Of a stretch of DNA of 64,000 bases, positions 1-7,064 are shown piece after piece. The notes below the pieces were generated by a model, which was not told the DNA's origin, ran no database searches, and worked only from the letters and a program-made list of their open reading frames with translations. Within the stretch, counting starts at the first letter, position 1. Each line of letters begins with the position of its first letter. Location: assembly GCA_902790175.1 (NCBI GenBank), contig CADAQZ010000008.1, positions 1 to 64,000 of the forward strand, in the 5' to 3' direction. This DNA is from an uncultured Eubacteriales bacterium (lineage in GTDB: Bacteria; Bacillota; Clostridia; Christensenellales; Aristaeellaceae). The position numbers and the translations under genes were made by a program.

Positions 1-252
1 GCACAGCGGGCGAAGATCGAGCAGACCGCCCAGGCCATCCTCGACGCTCGCGCCCTCTATCCGGACGCCTCGCTGGCCGACCTCTACGACGAGCTGACCA
101 TGCCCCCTGAGCTGCGCAAGGCCCACCAAGCCAATGACCGCGCCGTAATGGAAGCTTACGGCATCAAAAAGGGCGACCCGGCCTATGGCAGCGAATCCGC
201 CTGCGTCGCCATGCTGATGAAGCTGTATCAGGAGTTGACTGAGAAAGAATAG
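1..252 (+). CDS. C-terminal end of an MmeI/YeeA-like DNA methyltransferase (partial)
   Basis: The last 83 residues of a gene that starts left of the window; the frame is open from base 1 to the TAG at 250-252. The segment ARALYPDASLADLYDELTMP followed by PELRKAHQANDRAV is the conserved tail of MmeI/YeeA-type class I SAM-dependent DNA methyltransferases, which include single-chain type IIL restriction-modification enzymes. The catalytic motifs and any nuclease domain lie outside the window, so whether it is a full restriction enzyme or a solitary methylase cannot be judged. A paired palindromic repeat follows directly. Confidence 0.75.
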   Translation, partial: AQRAKIEQTAQAILDARALYPDASLADLYDELTMPPELRKAHQANDRAVMEAYGIKKGDPAYGSESACVAMLMKLYQELTEKE

Positions 253-263
253 AACATGATGAT

Positions 264-415
264 AGCAGGGGAACGACCTCTTCCGACCCGCCTGCGGCGG
301 GCCACCTTCCCCTGAAGGGGAAGGCTTTTGGAGAAGTGCTTGGCAATAAATTGCCTTCCCCTTCAGGGGAAGGTGGCAGCCCGAAGGGCTGACGGAAGAG
401 GTCGTTCTCCTGCCA
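264..415. repeat. Two inverted copies of a dispersed palindromic repeat
   Basis: Arm 264-325 and arm 353-415 are imperfect reverse complements. Each contains GAACGACCTCTTCCG, a small GC hairpin, and the self-complementary core CTTCCCCTGAAGGGGAAG. A further single copy of the same design lies at 58148-58202, so this is a dispersed family and not a gene-specific terminator. No protein of its own is visible. The spacer (326-352) is AT-richer and has no recognisable feature. Confidence 0.8.
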
Positions 416-516
416 GGATAAGTATTGTGCTCAGCATAGACGACTTTCACTTGCAAAAGTATTTTATTTGCGATAAACTAATGGATGAAAGACAAACCGC
501 AGGGGAGCGATCGAGC

Positions 517-801
517 ATGAGGATCAAGCTGAATGACGCGCAGGTGGCGGCGCTGAAGGCCTTTCTGGAGGCCAGTGAGGACGCGGAGCAGCTGTCCGCG
601 CGGGAGTACGTGGTGGACCTGTACGACATCGAGAGGCCCATCTCGCTGGACATGGTGTTCGTCAAGGGCGGCATCGGCGTGGACGGCGCGGCGGAGCTCA
701 AGTATGACGCCGAGCAGGACGGCTGGTACATGGGCGAGCGCCTGGACGATGCCGATGCGGTGCTGGACGCCCTCGCGCAGGCGGGTGCGATTGAAAGATG
801 A
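517..801 (+). CDS. Small acidic protein of unknown function
   Basis: 94 residues, not recognised. The start at 517 is chosen because AGGGGAG (501-507) is correctly spaced before it; an in-frame ATG at 481 lacks such a site. The protein is rich in Asp and Glu and has alternating hydrophobic segments (YVVDLYDIERPISLDMVF, then GWYMGERLDDADAVLDAL), with no signal peptide or membrane segment. Its stop overlaps the start of the RadC-like gene (ATGA, 798-801), so the two are translationally coupled and probably work together or in sequence. Confidence 0.7.
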   Translation: MRIKLNDAQVAALKAFLEASEDAEQLSAREYVVDLYDIERPISLDMVFVKGGIGVDGAAELKYDAEQDGWYMGERLDDADAVLDALAQAGAIER

Positions 802-1598
802 AGCTCAAGCTGATCGAGCACAGGCGCATTGAGAAGGCGGCGCCCGTGCCCGCCGATCCGGACGCGCCGCTGCCCGGGTCGAGCGGACTTTCGCTGGATG
901 AGAAGCGCGAGAACCTGTACCGGGCGATCGAGCGCGCGCAGGCCTTCCTGCACAAGCGGGAGGATCCGGGCGAGCGGATGGCGCAGGTGCGAAGGCTCTA
1001 TCCCGCGCCGCGCTACTTCCTGGAATCCACCCGGAAGGCGATGACCCGCGCGGGCTTTTGCGACCTGGACGCCTTTTACTACGCCATGATCCCGGCCCTG
1101 ACGCGCACGAGCCTCTCCCAGCGATGGGGCGTGAACCCGACGCTGGACACGCTCGAACGGATGTCGAGGTATCTGAGGACGCTGTATATCGGCGTGCACG
1201 AGGAGCAGTTCTACCTGATGCTGCTGAACCGGCAGGGGCGGCTGATCCGCGCGGCGCTGTTGCAGAAGGGCGCTGCGGACAGCGCGCCGTTCTACCTGGG
1301 ACAGCTGCTGTCCACGGCGCTGACGGAGGGCGCGAAGTTCATCGTGCTGGCGCACAACCACCCCAGGGGCACGCTCGAGCCCTCCAAGGAGGATATTTAC
1401 TGTACGCTCAGGACGCTGAACGCCGTCGCGCCGCTGAAGATGCCGCTGCTGGACCACGTGATCGTCGTGCGCAGCGGCACGGTGAGCATCCGCCAGAGCG
1501 GCAGGATCCCGGACATCCTCTGGACAGCCCCGGGGCAGGGCAGCCGCATCGTGCAGGGCTGGCTGGACGCCGAGGCGTTGCCGGATTACGCACAATAA
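798..1598 (+). CDS. RadC-like JAB/JAMM-domain protein
   Basis: 266 residues. The second half is a JAB/MPN fold of the RadC (UPF0758) family, with the metal-binding signature HNHPRGTLEPSKED at about residues 186-199 (HxHP, then SxxD) and the following strand LLDHVIVV. RadC proteins were named as DNA repair factors, but their biochemical role is unsettled; many sit on mobile or defence-associated DNA. The first 110 residues are charged, helical and unlike the usual RadC amino terminus with its helix-hairpin-helix. The gene overlaps the upstream small ORF by four bases. Whether it is the chromosomal RadC or an accessory relative is unclear; the divergent amino terminus suggests the latter. Confidence 0.8.
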   Translation: MKLKLIEHRRIEKAAPVPADPDAPLPGSSGLSLDEKRENLYRAIERAQAFLHKREDPGERMAQVRRLYPAPRYFLESTRKAMTRAGFCDLDAFYYAMIPALTRTSLSQRWGVNPTLDTLERMSRYLRTLYIGVHEEQFYLMLLNRQGRLIRAALLQKGAADSAPFYLGQLLSTALTEGAKFIVLAHNHPRGTLEPSKEDIYCTLRTLNAVAPLKMPLLDHVIVVRSGTVSIRQSGRIPDILWTAPGQGSRIVQGWLDAEALPDYAQ

Positions 1599-1738
1599 CT
1601 TAACAGTTCGTGCAATCTACACAGAAAATGTGAAAATTTACATCGATATAACGCGAACCCACTGAAATTACGCCGGATTTCAACATTGAACCGCTATACT
1701 GGAACCAGAACGATGTGCGCCCGGAAGGAGGCCCCCAT

Positions 1739-2809
1739 ATGTACCTGGATCATCGCGTGACGGTAAAGATTGCCCGCGTCCTGAACATGATCGACCTCTC
1801 CGCCCTGTTGCTGGACAGCAGCGGCAACGTGATCCTGCCGGAGGGCGACATGCGCACCTTTACCATGCCGGATGAGGTGCTGCAAAACCCGACGATCCCG
1901 TTCGTCTACGGGGCCATGACGCTGATCGGCACCGCCGAGGAGCAGCCCGTGTTCGTATGCCTGCACGGCGACACCGAAGACGTGAAGAAGTGCGCGGTGC
2001 TGTGCGCGGAGCTCATCAACATGATGATGCGCGAGGACATGAGCCAGACCAACCGCGAGCAGTCGCTGCGGCTGATGCTGCGGGGCGACGTGGAGGGCGC
2101 GGAGTTTGAGTCGCTCGCCGCCGAGCACGACATCCCGATGCAGAAGAACCGTTGCGTGCTGTACTTTTACTTCCAGGACATGGAGGTGGAGGCCGCCATG
2201 CAGATGATGGGCGACGCCGTGGACAACGAACACGACCTCATCACCGAAGTCGGCCATCACTCCGTGGCCATGCTGAAGGCCGTCGACGACGAGGAGGACT
2301 TCGCCGAGCTCGAGGAGTACGCCAACGCCTTCGAGAGCAGCTTCCTCACCGAGACCGGCGCGACCGTCTACATCGGCATCTCCGACCCCAGGGAGGACCT
2401 CGTCTCCATCCCCGACGCCTTCGCCGAGGCGCGCGCCGCGATCAACGTGGGCCGCGTCTACCACGCCGGCAAGCACGTATTCGTGTACCGGAACTTGCTG
2501 CTCGAGCGCTTCCTGAGCGACGTGTCGCCGGAGTTGGGCGCGAACTACAACGCCCGCATCTTCAATCGCAAGACGGCGCGGCTGTTCAACGACGAGATGA
2601 TCCACACCATAGAGACGTTCTTCGACAACAGCCTGAACCTGTCGGAGACGGCGCGCAAGCTGTACATCCACCGCAACACGCTGGTCTACCGCCTGGAAAA
2701 GGTGCAGCACGCCATCGGCCTGGACCTGCGCAATTTTGATGACGCCGTCACCTTCAAGATGATGATGCTGCTGGGCAAGGGCGAGAACACCCGCAAGCTG
2801 CGGCTGTAA
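1739..2809 (+). CDS. PucR/CdaR-type transcriptional regulator
   Basis: 356 residues; ATG 1739 is preceded by AAGGAGG at 1725-1731, so the longer frame from 1715 is not used. The carboxy terminus (NLSETARKLYIHRNTLVYRL, then GLDLRNFDDAVTF) is the helix-turn-helix typical of PucR/CdaR regulators, which commonly control purine or sugar-diacid use. The middle resembles the GGDEF-like domain of this family; the amino-terminal part is not assigned. No catabolic operon adjoins it: the next gene is an S41 protease 106 bases on. The 140-base leader has a TATACT at 1695-1700 but no convincing -35. Confidence 0.8.
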   Translation: MYLDHRVTVKIARVLNMIDLSALLLDSSGNVILPEGDMRTFTMPDEVLQNPTIPFVYGAMTLIGTAEEQPVFVCLHGDTEDVKKCAVLCAELINMMMREDMSQTNREQSLRLMLRGDVEGAEFESLAAEHDIPMQKNRCVLYFYFQDMEVEAAMQMMGDAVDNEHDLITEVGHHSVAMLKAVDDEEDFAELEEYANAFESSFLTETGATVYIGISDPREDLVSIPDAFAEARAAINVGRVYHAGKHVFVYRNLLLERFLSDVSPELGANYNARIFNRKTARLFNDEMIHTIETFFDNSLNLSETARKLYIHRNTLVYRLEKVQHAIGLDLRNFDDAVTFKMMMLLGKGENTRKLRL

Positions 2810-2850
2810 TGCCGGAAGAAGCCCGATCATAGCATTCCAAGTGTAGCCCG

Positions 2851-2879
2851 GATGCGCCGGCAAGTGCTGCCGGCGCATC
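2851..2879. other. GC-rich hairpin between regulator and protease genes
   Basis: A perfect 12-bp stem (GATGCGCCGGCA with TGCCGGCGCATC) closed by a five-base loop. It has no T tract on either strand, so it is not a standard intrinsic terminator. It may act as an mRNA-stabilising or weak termination structure between the two genes. Confidence 0.5.
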
Positions 2880-2915
2880 GCTTGGCATGAGACAACTTTT
2901 CAAACCGGAGGCAAC

Positions 2916-4151
2916 ATGAACAAGAGCTCTCTGCGCACGGTCGCGCTCATCTGGGCGGCGGTGATGATCGCCGTCGTATCCTCCACGATCACGCTGCTCG
3001 CGTCCGGGCGCTCCGCCCAGCAAAGCAACGTGAACAGCCGCTTCGTCTCGCAGGAGGAATACGACACCATACAGCGCTACAGCCGCCTGGAGGAGGTGCG
3101 CAGGAACCTTGTGACCTCCTACTACAAGGAGCTGGACGAGGATGCGCTGGTGCTGGGCGCGATCCGTGGCATGACCGCCTCTGTCGGCGACCGCTACACG
3201 TTCTACTACACGCCGGAGGAAATGAAGCGCGCCAACGAGAACACTGCGGGCGTCTATCACGGCGTCGGCATGCTCTTGCAGGTCAACGACGACGGCGAGA
3301 TCCAGGTCGTGCGCGTGTTTCCCGGCACGTCCGCCGAGGCCAACGGCGTGCGCGTGGGCGACGTCATCGTGGCTGTGGACGGCGAGCGCGTCAGCGGCGC
3401 GGACGGGCGGCGCTACAACGAGGCCGTCAGCCTGATCAGGGGCGAACGGGACACGAGCGTCATGCTGACGATCCGCCGCGATGGGGAGCGAATGGACCTC
3501 GCCGTGCGACGCGGGGACGTGTCCGTCAGCTATGCGGACTACCGCGTGCTGGACGGCGACATCGGCTACATCTCCATCAGCCAGTTCAGCGGCGATGCCT
3601 CCGCCAAATTCCACGAGGCGATCGAGACCTTCCGCAGCCAGAACGTCAAGGGCCTGGTGATCGACCTGCGCAACAACCCCGGCGGCCTGCTGGACCAGGT
3701 GGTGTCCATCGCCGATGCGATCCTGCCCACGGGCGTGATCGTGTACATCCGCGAGCGCGACGGCAACCGGCAGGACTTCTACTCCGACGAGGCGATGTAC
3801 GACGTGCCGGTGGCGGTGCTGGTCAACGGCATGTCCGCCAGCGCTTCCGAGATCCTCGCGTCCGCCGTGCAGGCGTTCGGCCGCGGCACGATCATCGGCC
3901 TGAACACCTACGGAAAGGGCATCGTGCAGACGCTGGTCCCGTTCCAGGAGGACGGCGCGGGCCTGCAGCTGACCACCTCCAGCTACTATGACGCGCTGGA
4001 CCGCTGCCCGCACGAGGTGGGCGTGAAGCCGGACGTCGAAGTCGCCCTCGAGGGCAACAATCTCTCCGACACCCCCGACCCAATGAGCGACAACCAACTC
4101 GCCGCCGCCATCCAGGACGTGAGAAGGCAGATCGGGGAACGAGGGGAATAG
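2916..4151 (+). CDS. ctpA: S41 family carboxy-terminal processing protease (CtpA-like)
   Basis: 411 residues. It starts with a membrane anchor or signal segment (VALIWAAVMIAVVSSTITLL, about residues 9-28), so the body is extracytoplasmic. A PDZ domain follows (about 110-200, HGVGMLLQV to RRDGERMDLAV), then the S41 domain with NNPGGLLDQVV and the catalytic region VNGMSASASEILASA (Ser) and TYGKGIVQT (Lys), a Ser-Lys dyad. Such proteases trim or degrade exported proteins; in spore formers, relatives take part in signalling during sporulation. GGAGG lies seven bases before the ATG. A strong terminator follows directly, so it is probably the last gene of its transcript. Confidence 0.92.
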   Translation: MNKSSLRTVALIWAAVMIAVVSSTITLLASGRSAQQSNVNSRFVSQEEYDTIQRYSRLEEVRRNLVTSYYKELDEDALVLGAIRGMTASVGDRYTFYYTPEEMKRANENTAGVYHGVGMLLQVNDDGEIQVVRVFPGTSAEANGVRVGDVIVAVDGERVSGADGRRYNEAVSLIRGERDTSVMLTIRRDGERMDLAVRRGDVSVSYADYRVLDGDIGYISISQFSGDASAKFHEAIETFRSQNVKGLVIDLRNNPGGLLDQVVSIADAILPTGVIVYIRERDGNRQDFYSDEAMYDVPVAVLVNGMSASASEILASAVQAFGRGTIIGLNTYGKGIVQTLVPFQEDGAGLQLTTSSYYDALDRCPHEVGVKPDVEVALEGNNLSDTPDPMSDNQLAAAIQDVRRQIGERGE

Positions 4152-4157
4152 ACAACA

Positions 4158-4187
4158 AAACGGGATGGGCAAAGGCCCATCCCGTTT
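4158..4187 (+). terminator. Intrinsic terminator after ctpA
   Basis: 13-bp perfect stem AAACGGGATGGGC / GCCCATCCCGTTT with an AAAG loop, starting seven bases after the ctpA stop codon. The A-rich 5' side and T-rich 3' side make it usable in both directions. Confidence 0.85.
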
Positions 4188-4189
4188 GA

Positions 4190-4218
4190 ATACAAAGAAG
4201 CCGGTCTTTCGACGGGCT
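4190..4218 (-). terminator. Terminator-like hairpin behind the duplicated tRNA 3' end
   Basis: On the minus strand, AGCCCGTC-GAAA-GACCGGCT (one mismatch) is followed by TTCTTTG. It directly follows the second copy of the tRNA-Trp 3' end (4217-4243) in the same way that the hairpin at 4331-4354 follows the tRNA itself. It looks like the terminator that served the tRNA before something inserted between them. Confidence 0.5.
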
Positions 4219-4357
4219 CATATGGCAGGGGCAGAAGGATTCGGTCTCGCCTGCGGGCTCGGTCAGCGGCGGCTCTGACAGTCCACTGGACTGTCATTCA
4301 CTCCCGCCGCTTCGAATCCTTCTGCCCCACAAAAAAACCGACCTTGCGGTCGGTCAT
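4219..4357. mobile_element. Small palindromic insertion flanked by direct copies of the tRNA-Trp 3' end
   Basis: The last ~26 bases of the minus-strand tRNA-Trp, including CCA and TATGA, recur at 4217-4243 as a direct repeat. The copies differ by one base in the C run. Between them lie a terminator (4331-4354) and a nested palindrome at 4228-4328. Its 16-base outer arms (CGAATCCTTCTGCCCC) equal the T-arm plus acceptor sequence, an inner pair is AGCGGCGG/CCGCCGCT, and a central stem TGACAGTCCA/TGGACTGTCA is at 4276-4296. No protein is encoded. Integration at a tRNA 3' end with duplication of the target is typical of att sites; calling it a mobile element is inference. Confidence 0.45.
4331..4354 (-). 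terminator. Intrinsic terminator of tRNA-Trp
   Basis: Minus strand: seven-bp stem ACCGACC / GGTCGGT with a GCAA loop followed by seven T residues, beginning a few bases after the tRNA CCA end. Confidence 0.85.
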
Positions 4358-4358
4358 A

Positions 4359-4433
4359 TGGCAGGGGGCAGAAGGATTCGAACCCTCAACAAAGGTTTTG
4401 GAGACCCACGTGTTACCATTACACCATGCCCCT
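4359..4433 (-). tRNA. trnW: tRNA-Trp (anticodon CCA)
   Basis: The minus strand folds as a cloverleaf: acceptor AGGGGCA at the 5' end, D arm GTGT/ACAC, anticodon loop CTCCAAA with CCA at 4401-4399, T arm GAGGG-TTCGAAT-CCTTC, and encoded CCA at 4361-4359. The sequence closely resembles Firmicute tRNA-Trp. The 3' acceptor strand reads TGCCCCC where the usual form, and the duplicated copy at 4217-4243, read TGCCCC, so this gene has one extra C. That puts a bulge or mismatch at the end of the stem and may be a sequencing error. Confidence 0.9.
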
Positions 4434-4454
4434 ATATCCTTGCGAACGAGTGTT

Positions 4455-4483
4455 ATTATACCTTAGAATCCGTCGATTGTCAA
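4455..4483 (-). promoter_or_regulatory. Consensus sigma-A promoter of tRNA-Trp
   Basis: Minus strand TTGACA (4483-4478), 17-base spacer, TATAAT (4460-4455): a perfect match to the housekeeping consensus, 22 bases before the tRNA 5' end. Confidence 0.9.
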
Positions 4484-4577
4484 TACCGGACGCGCATAAA
4501 ATTCTCCGCGGGGAAGAATGGTTACATGAAACGGGGTCATAACGCCAACTGTTAACATAATTTGTTTTTCAACTTCC

Positions 4578-4606
4578 TTGACTAATTCGGCGTAACGTTG
4601 TATAGT
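4578..4606 (+). promoter_or_regulatory. Sigma-A promoter of the CbiC-like gene
   Basis: TTGACT (4578-4583), 17-base spacer, TATAGT (4601-4606). It fixes transcription to start near 4613, which rules out the TTG at 4598 as the translation start of the gene behind it. Confidence 0.75.
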
Positions 4607-4681
4607 TGTAAAGGCGGCGCGGAGAAAAGGAAATGGGTTCGCGTCGCGTTGGAATGGAGTGTCATTGAGTTGAATAAACGA

Positions 4682-5281
4682 ATGACGGGCGGCGTGCGGC
4701 ATCGTTTGATCGCACCTTACATGAGCGAGGACGCCGCCGAAATCATACAGGCCGTGGAAGCCGAGGCGAGCGATCCTTCGCTGTCGCAGAGCGTCTACTT
4801 CGGGCCGACGGCACTGACGCACATAAGGCGCCTGATCGAAACCGGCGGCTCGATCATCACCGACACCACGCTCGTGGCGGGCGACATCGACGAGAGCCTG
4901 CTGGGCTCGAACGGCGCAAAGATCCTCTGCTTCATCGACGATCCGCAGGTGGTCCTGCTGGCCCAGCAGCGCCATGTGACGCGCGCGGAGGTGGCCGTGG
5001 ACATGGGCCTGGCCGTGCCCGGGCCGAAGCTGATGGTGGTGGGCAGCGCGCCCGCGGCCATCAACCGCATGATCAACCGGCGACAGCACGAGCCGATGAG
5101 CGACGTCTGCGTGCTGGCGGCCCCCGCAGGGTTCGCGAGCGTGATCCAGATGAAGGAGCGCCTGCTCGACAGCGATCTCACGTCCATCATCGTGCGCGGC
5201 AAGAAGGGCGGCGTCGGCCTCACGGTGGCCCTGATGAACGCCATACTGCGCCACATCGCGCAGAACCCGCAGGGAAAATAA
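4682..5281 (+). CDS. Precorrin-8X methylmutase-like protein (CbiC/CobH family)
   Basis: 199 residues from ATG 4682; an in-frame TTG at 4670 with GGAG upstream is an alternative. Family features are clear: GGSIITDTTLVAGDI, AKILCFIDDPQVV, and PAGFASVIQMKERLL near the carboxy end. CbiC/CobH moves a methyl group from C11 to C12 of precorrin-8X in cobalamin synthesis. No other corrinoid gene is nearby: a tRNA lies upstream and a phosphatase on the opposite strand downstream, and the gene has its own promoter. It may serve a cobalamin cluster elsewhere, or be a relative with another role. I could not verify the catalytic histidine by alignment. Confidence 0.8.
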   Translation: MTGGVRHRLIAPYMSEDAAEIIQAVEAEASDPSLSQSVYFGPTALTHIRRLIETGGSIITDTTLVAGDIDESLLGSNGAKILCFIDDPQVVLLAQQRHVTRAEVAVDMGLAVPGPKLMVVGSAPAAINRMINRRQHEPMSDVCVLAAPAGFASVIQMKERLLDSDLTSIIVRGKKGGVGLTVALMNAILRHIAQNPQGK

Positions 5282-5312
5282 AAAAACACCTTAGAACATA
5301 TTGATAAACAAT

Positions 5313-5426
5313 GTAGGGGCGCCGTTTCGGCGCCCGCCCCCGGCGGTGCCGGGTTCCAATTGCTGCCGCGCGGTAAAGCGCAACGGGGCAACTGGATTCA
5401 GGCGGGCGGCGCAACGCCGCCCCTAC
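5313..5426. repeat. Long imperfect palindrome between convergent genes
   Basis: A 26-base arm at 5313-5338 (beginning GTAGGGGCGCCG) is repeated inverted at 5401-5426 with few mismatches. The right arm recurs identically, base for base, at 55417-55442, and short relatives occur at 32014-32044 and 51027-51055. It sits between the ends of the convergent cbiC-like and phosphatase genes, so it may end transcription from both sides. Confidence 0.8.
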
Positions 5427-5446
5427 TGTATATAGCCCCTATTTTG

Positions 5447-6097
5447 TCATGCCAGTATGAAATCCTGCAACGATCTCACATCGTCGAAGCGATGGGGGAT
5501 GGGCAGGCCGCCCAGCTCCGCCTCCGTGCGATACCCCCAGGACACCCACGCGCCGTCGGTTCCGGCGTTCTTCGCGGTCATCAGGTCCGAGTCGCCGTCG
5601 CCGACGTACAGCGTGCGCTCCGGGCTGACGCCCAGCGCCGCCATGATCTCCAGCGCGCTGTCGGGCGCGGGCTTGCGAGGCACGCCCTCGCGGTCGCCGA
5701 TGGCCATGTCCACCAGGCTTCCAAAGTGCGCGTCGATCAGCATCTGCGAATCCTCGTCCAGCTTGTTGGAGTTCACCGCCACGCGCATCCCCGCGGCCTT
5801 CAGTGCCTTCAGCATATCGTGGACGCCGGGGAAGGGCAGAGTCGTGTCGTTGTTGTGGGCGTTGTAGCGCGCCTTGAAATCGGCAAAGATCGCATCGACC
5901 ACGGCCTTGTCCGTACCCTCGGGCAGCGCGTTCACGACGTGGTGGTACACGCCGCCGCCAATGATCCTGCGCATCTCGTCCGCCGTCTTGGGCGGGTAGC
6001 CCGCGCGCTCCAGGCCGTAGTTCAGTGCCGCGCGCAGGTCCTGCACGGTGTCCAGCAGCGTGCCGTCCAGGTCGAATATCACCAGATCGTATTTCAT
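5447..6097 (-). CDS. gph: HAD-family hydrolase, phosphoglycolate phosphatase-like
   Basis: 216 residues. HAD motif I is FDLDGTLLDT (about residues 9-18, with both Asp), motif II includes VNSNK, motif III is the Lys in RKPAPDSA, and motif IV is VGDGDSDLMTAKNAG. The helical cap between motifs I and II is that of the Gph/PGP group, which hydrolyses 2-phosphoglycolate and similar small phosphoesters in the cytoplasm. Substrate cannot be fixed from sequence; pyrophosphatase PpaX-like activity is also possible. It is a single gene, convergent with the cbiC-like gene and divergent from the methyltransferase at 6298. Confidence 0.85.
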   Translation of the reverse strand: MKYDLVIFDLDGTLLDTVQDLRAALNYGLERAGYPPKTADEMRRIIGGGVYHHVVNALPEGTDKAVVDAIFADFKARYNAHNNDTTLPFPGVHDMLKALKAAGMRVAVNSNKLDEDSQMLIDAHFGSLVDMAIGDREGVPRKPAPDSALEIMAALGVSPERTLYVGDGDSDLMTAKNAGTDGAWVSWGYRTEAELGGLPIPHRFDDVRSLQDFILA

Positions 6098-6204
6098 ATC
6101 ATTTCGCTCCGTCTGTTTGATGCCTCCATGATACCAGCGTTCCGTGAACGCGCGTTGCGTTTCCCGTTAGATTTACGTTATGCCTGTCGAATCCGCGCCG
6201 GGAA

Positions 6205-6233
6205 TTGAAATCAAGAGCAGAATGTGCTATAAT
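6205..6233 (+). promoter_or_regulatory. Sigma-A promoter of the methyltransferase-hslO transcript
   Basis: TTGAAA (6205-6210), 17-base spacer, TATAAT (6228-6233). Confidence 0.8.
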
Positions 6234-6297
6234 GGTATATATCTGTAAACTGGATGATTGTGTGCCGATGGGGCAAAATATCCGCGGGAGGGAGCGC

Positions 6298-7044
6298 ATG
6301 GCCGCCTACGAAGCCTTCGCTGATGTCTACGACGCGCTGATGGACGACGTCGACTACGACGCCTGGGCAGACTACTACGTCGAACTGCTCGCCAGGCAGG
6401 GCGTCGCGCCGCGCACGCTGTGCGACTGCGCGTGCGGCACGGGTTCGCTGTCCGTGCGCTTTGCCGGGCGCGGCATCCGCGTCACCGGCGTCGACCTGTC
6501 CGGCGAGATGCTCGCCCGGGCGCAGGAGAAGGCGCGCAATTTCGGCGTGCAGGCGATGTTCGTTCGGCAGGATATGCAAAACCTGACGCTGCCCAGGCCC
6601 GTGGACGCGCTGGTGTGCGGCTGCGACGGCGTAAACTACCTGACGGACAACGCGCAGGTTGCTGCGTTCTTTCAGCGCGCCCATGCCGCCATCCGCCCCG
6701 GCGGCGCGCTGGCGTTTGACATCTCCACGCCCTACAAGCTGGAGAAAGTGCTCGGAAACGGCTTCTTCGGCGAGGAGCGCGACGACGTGGCCTACCTGTG
6801 GAGCAACTGCTTCGACCCGAAAAAGCGCGCCGTGACGATGGACCTGACGTTCTTCGTGCGCCAGGAAGGCGAACTCTACCGGCGGTTTACGGAGGTCCAC
6901 ACCCAGAGGGCCCATGAGCCGCAGCAGTTAATGAAATTGCTTGAGGAAAACGGTTTTACGGACGTACGCGTCTTCGGCGAGCGCACCTTCGAGCCTCCGA
7001 AGCCGGACGCCCAGCGGGTGCACATCGCGGCGACGCGGGAATAG
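6298..7044 (+). CDS. Class I SAM-dependent methyltransferase
   Basis: 248 residues. ATG 6298 follows GGGAGGGAG; the longer frame from 6205 would begin inside the promoter. The SAM-binding motif is LCDCACGTGSLSVRFAGRG (about 42-60), then the acidic end of strand two, VTGVDLSGEML. The rest resembles small-molecule methyltransferases of the YcgJ/UbiE type. Substrate unknown. It leads a run of genes on the same strand (hslO 21 bases on) that continues to 12.7 kb. Confidence 0.85.
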   Translation: MAAYEAFADVYDALMDDVDYDAWADYYVELLARQGVAPRTLCDCACGTGSLSVRFAGRGIRVTGVDLSGEMLARAQEKARNFGVQAMFVRQDMQNLTLPRPVDALVCGCDGVNYLTDNAQVAAFFQRAHAAIRPGGALAFDISTPYKLEKVLGNGFFGEERDDVAYLWSNCFDPKKRAVTMDLTFFVRQEGELYRRFTEVHTQRAHEPQQLMKLLEENGFTDVRVFGERTFEPPKPDAQRVHIAATRE

Positions 7045-7064
7045 ACTAGCGAGGAGTAAAAAAG

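Noticed and set aside
1599..1738. Promoter built on TATACT at 1695-1700
   Set aside because: No -35-like hexamer lies at 15-19 bases, so it was not listed as a feature.
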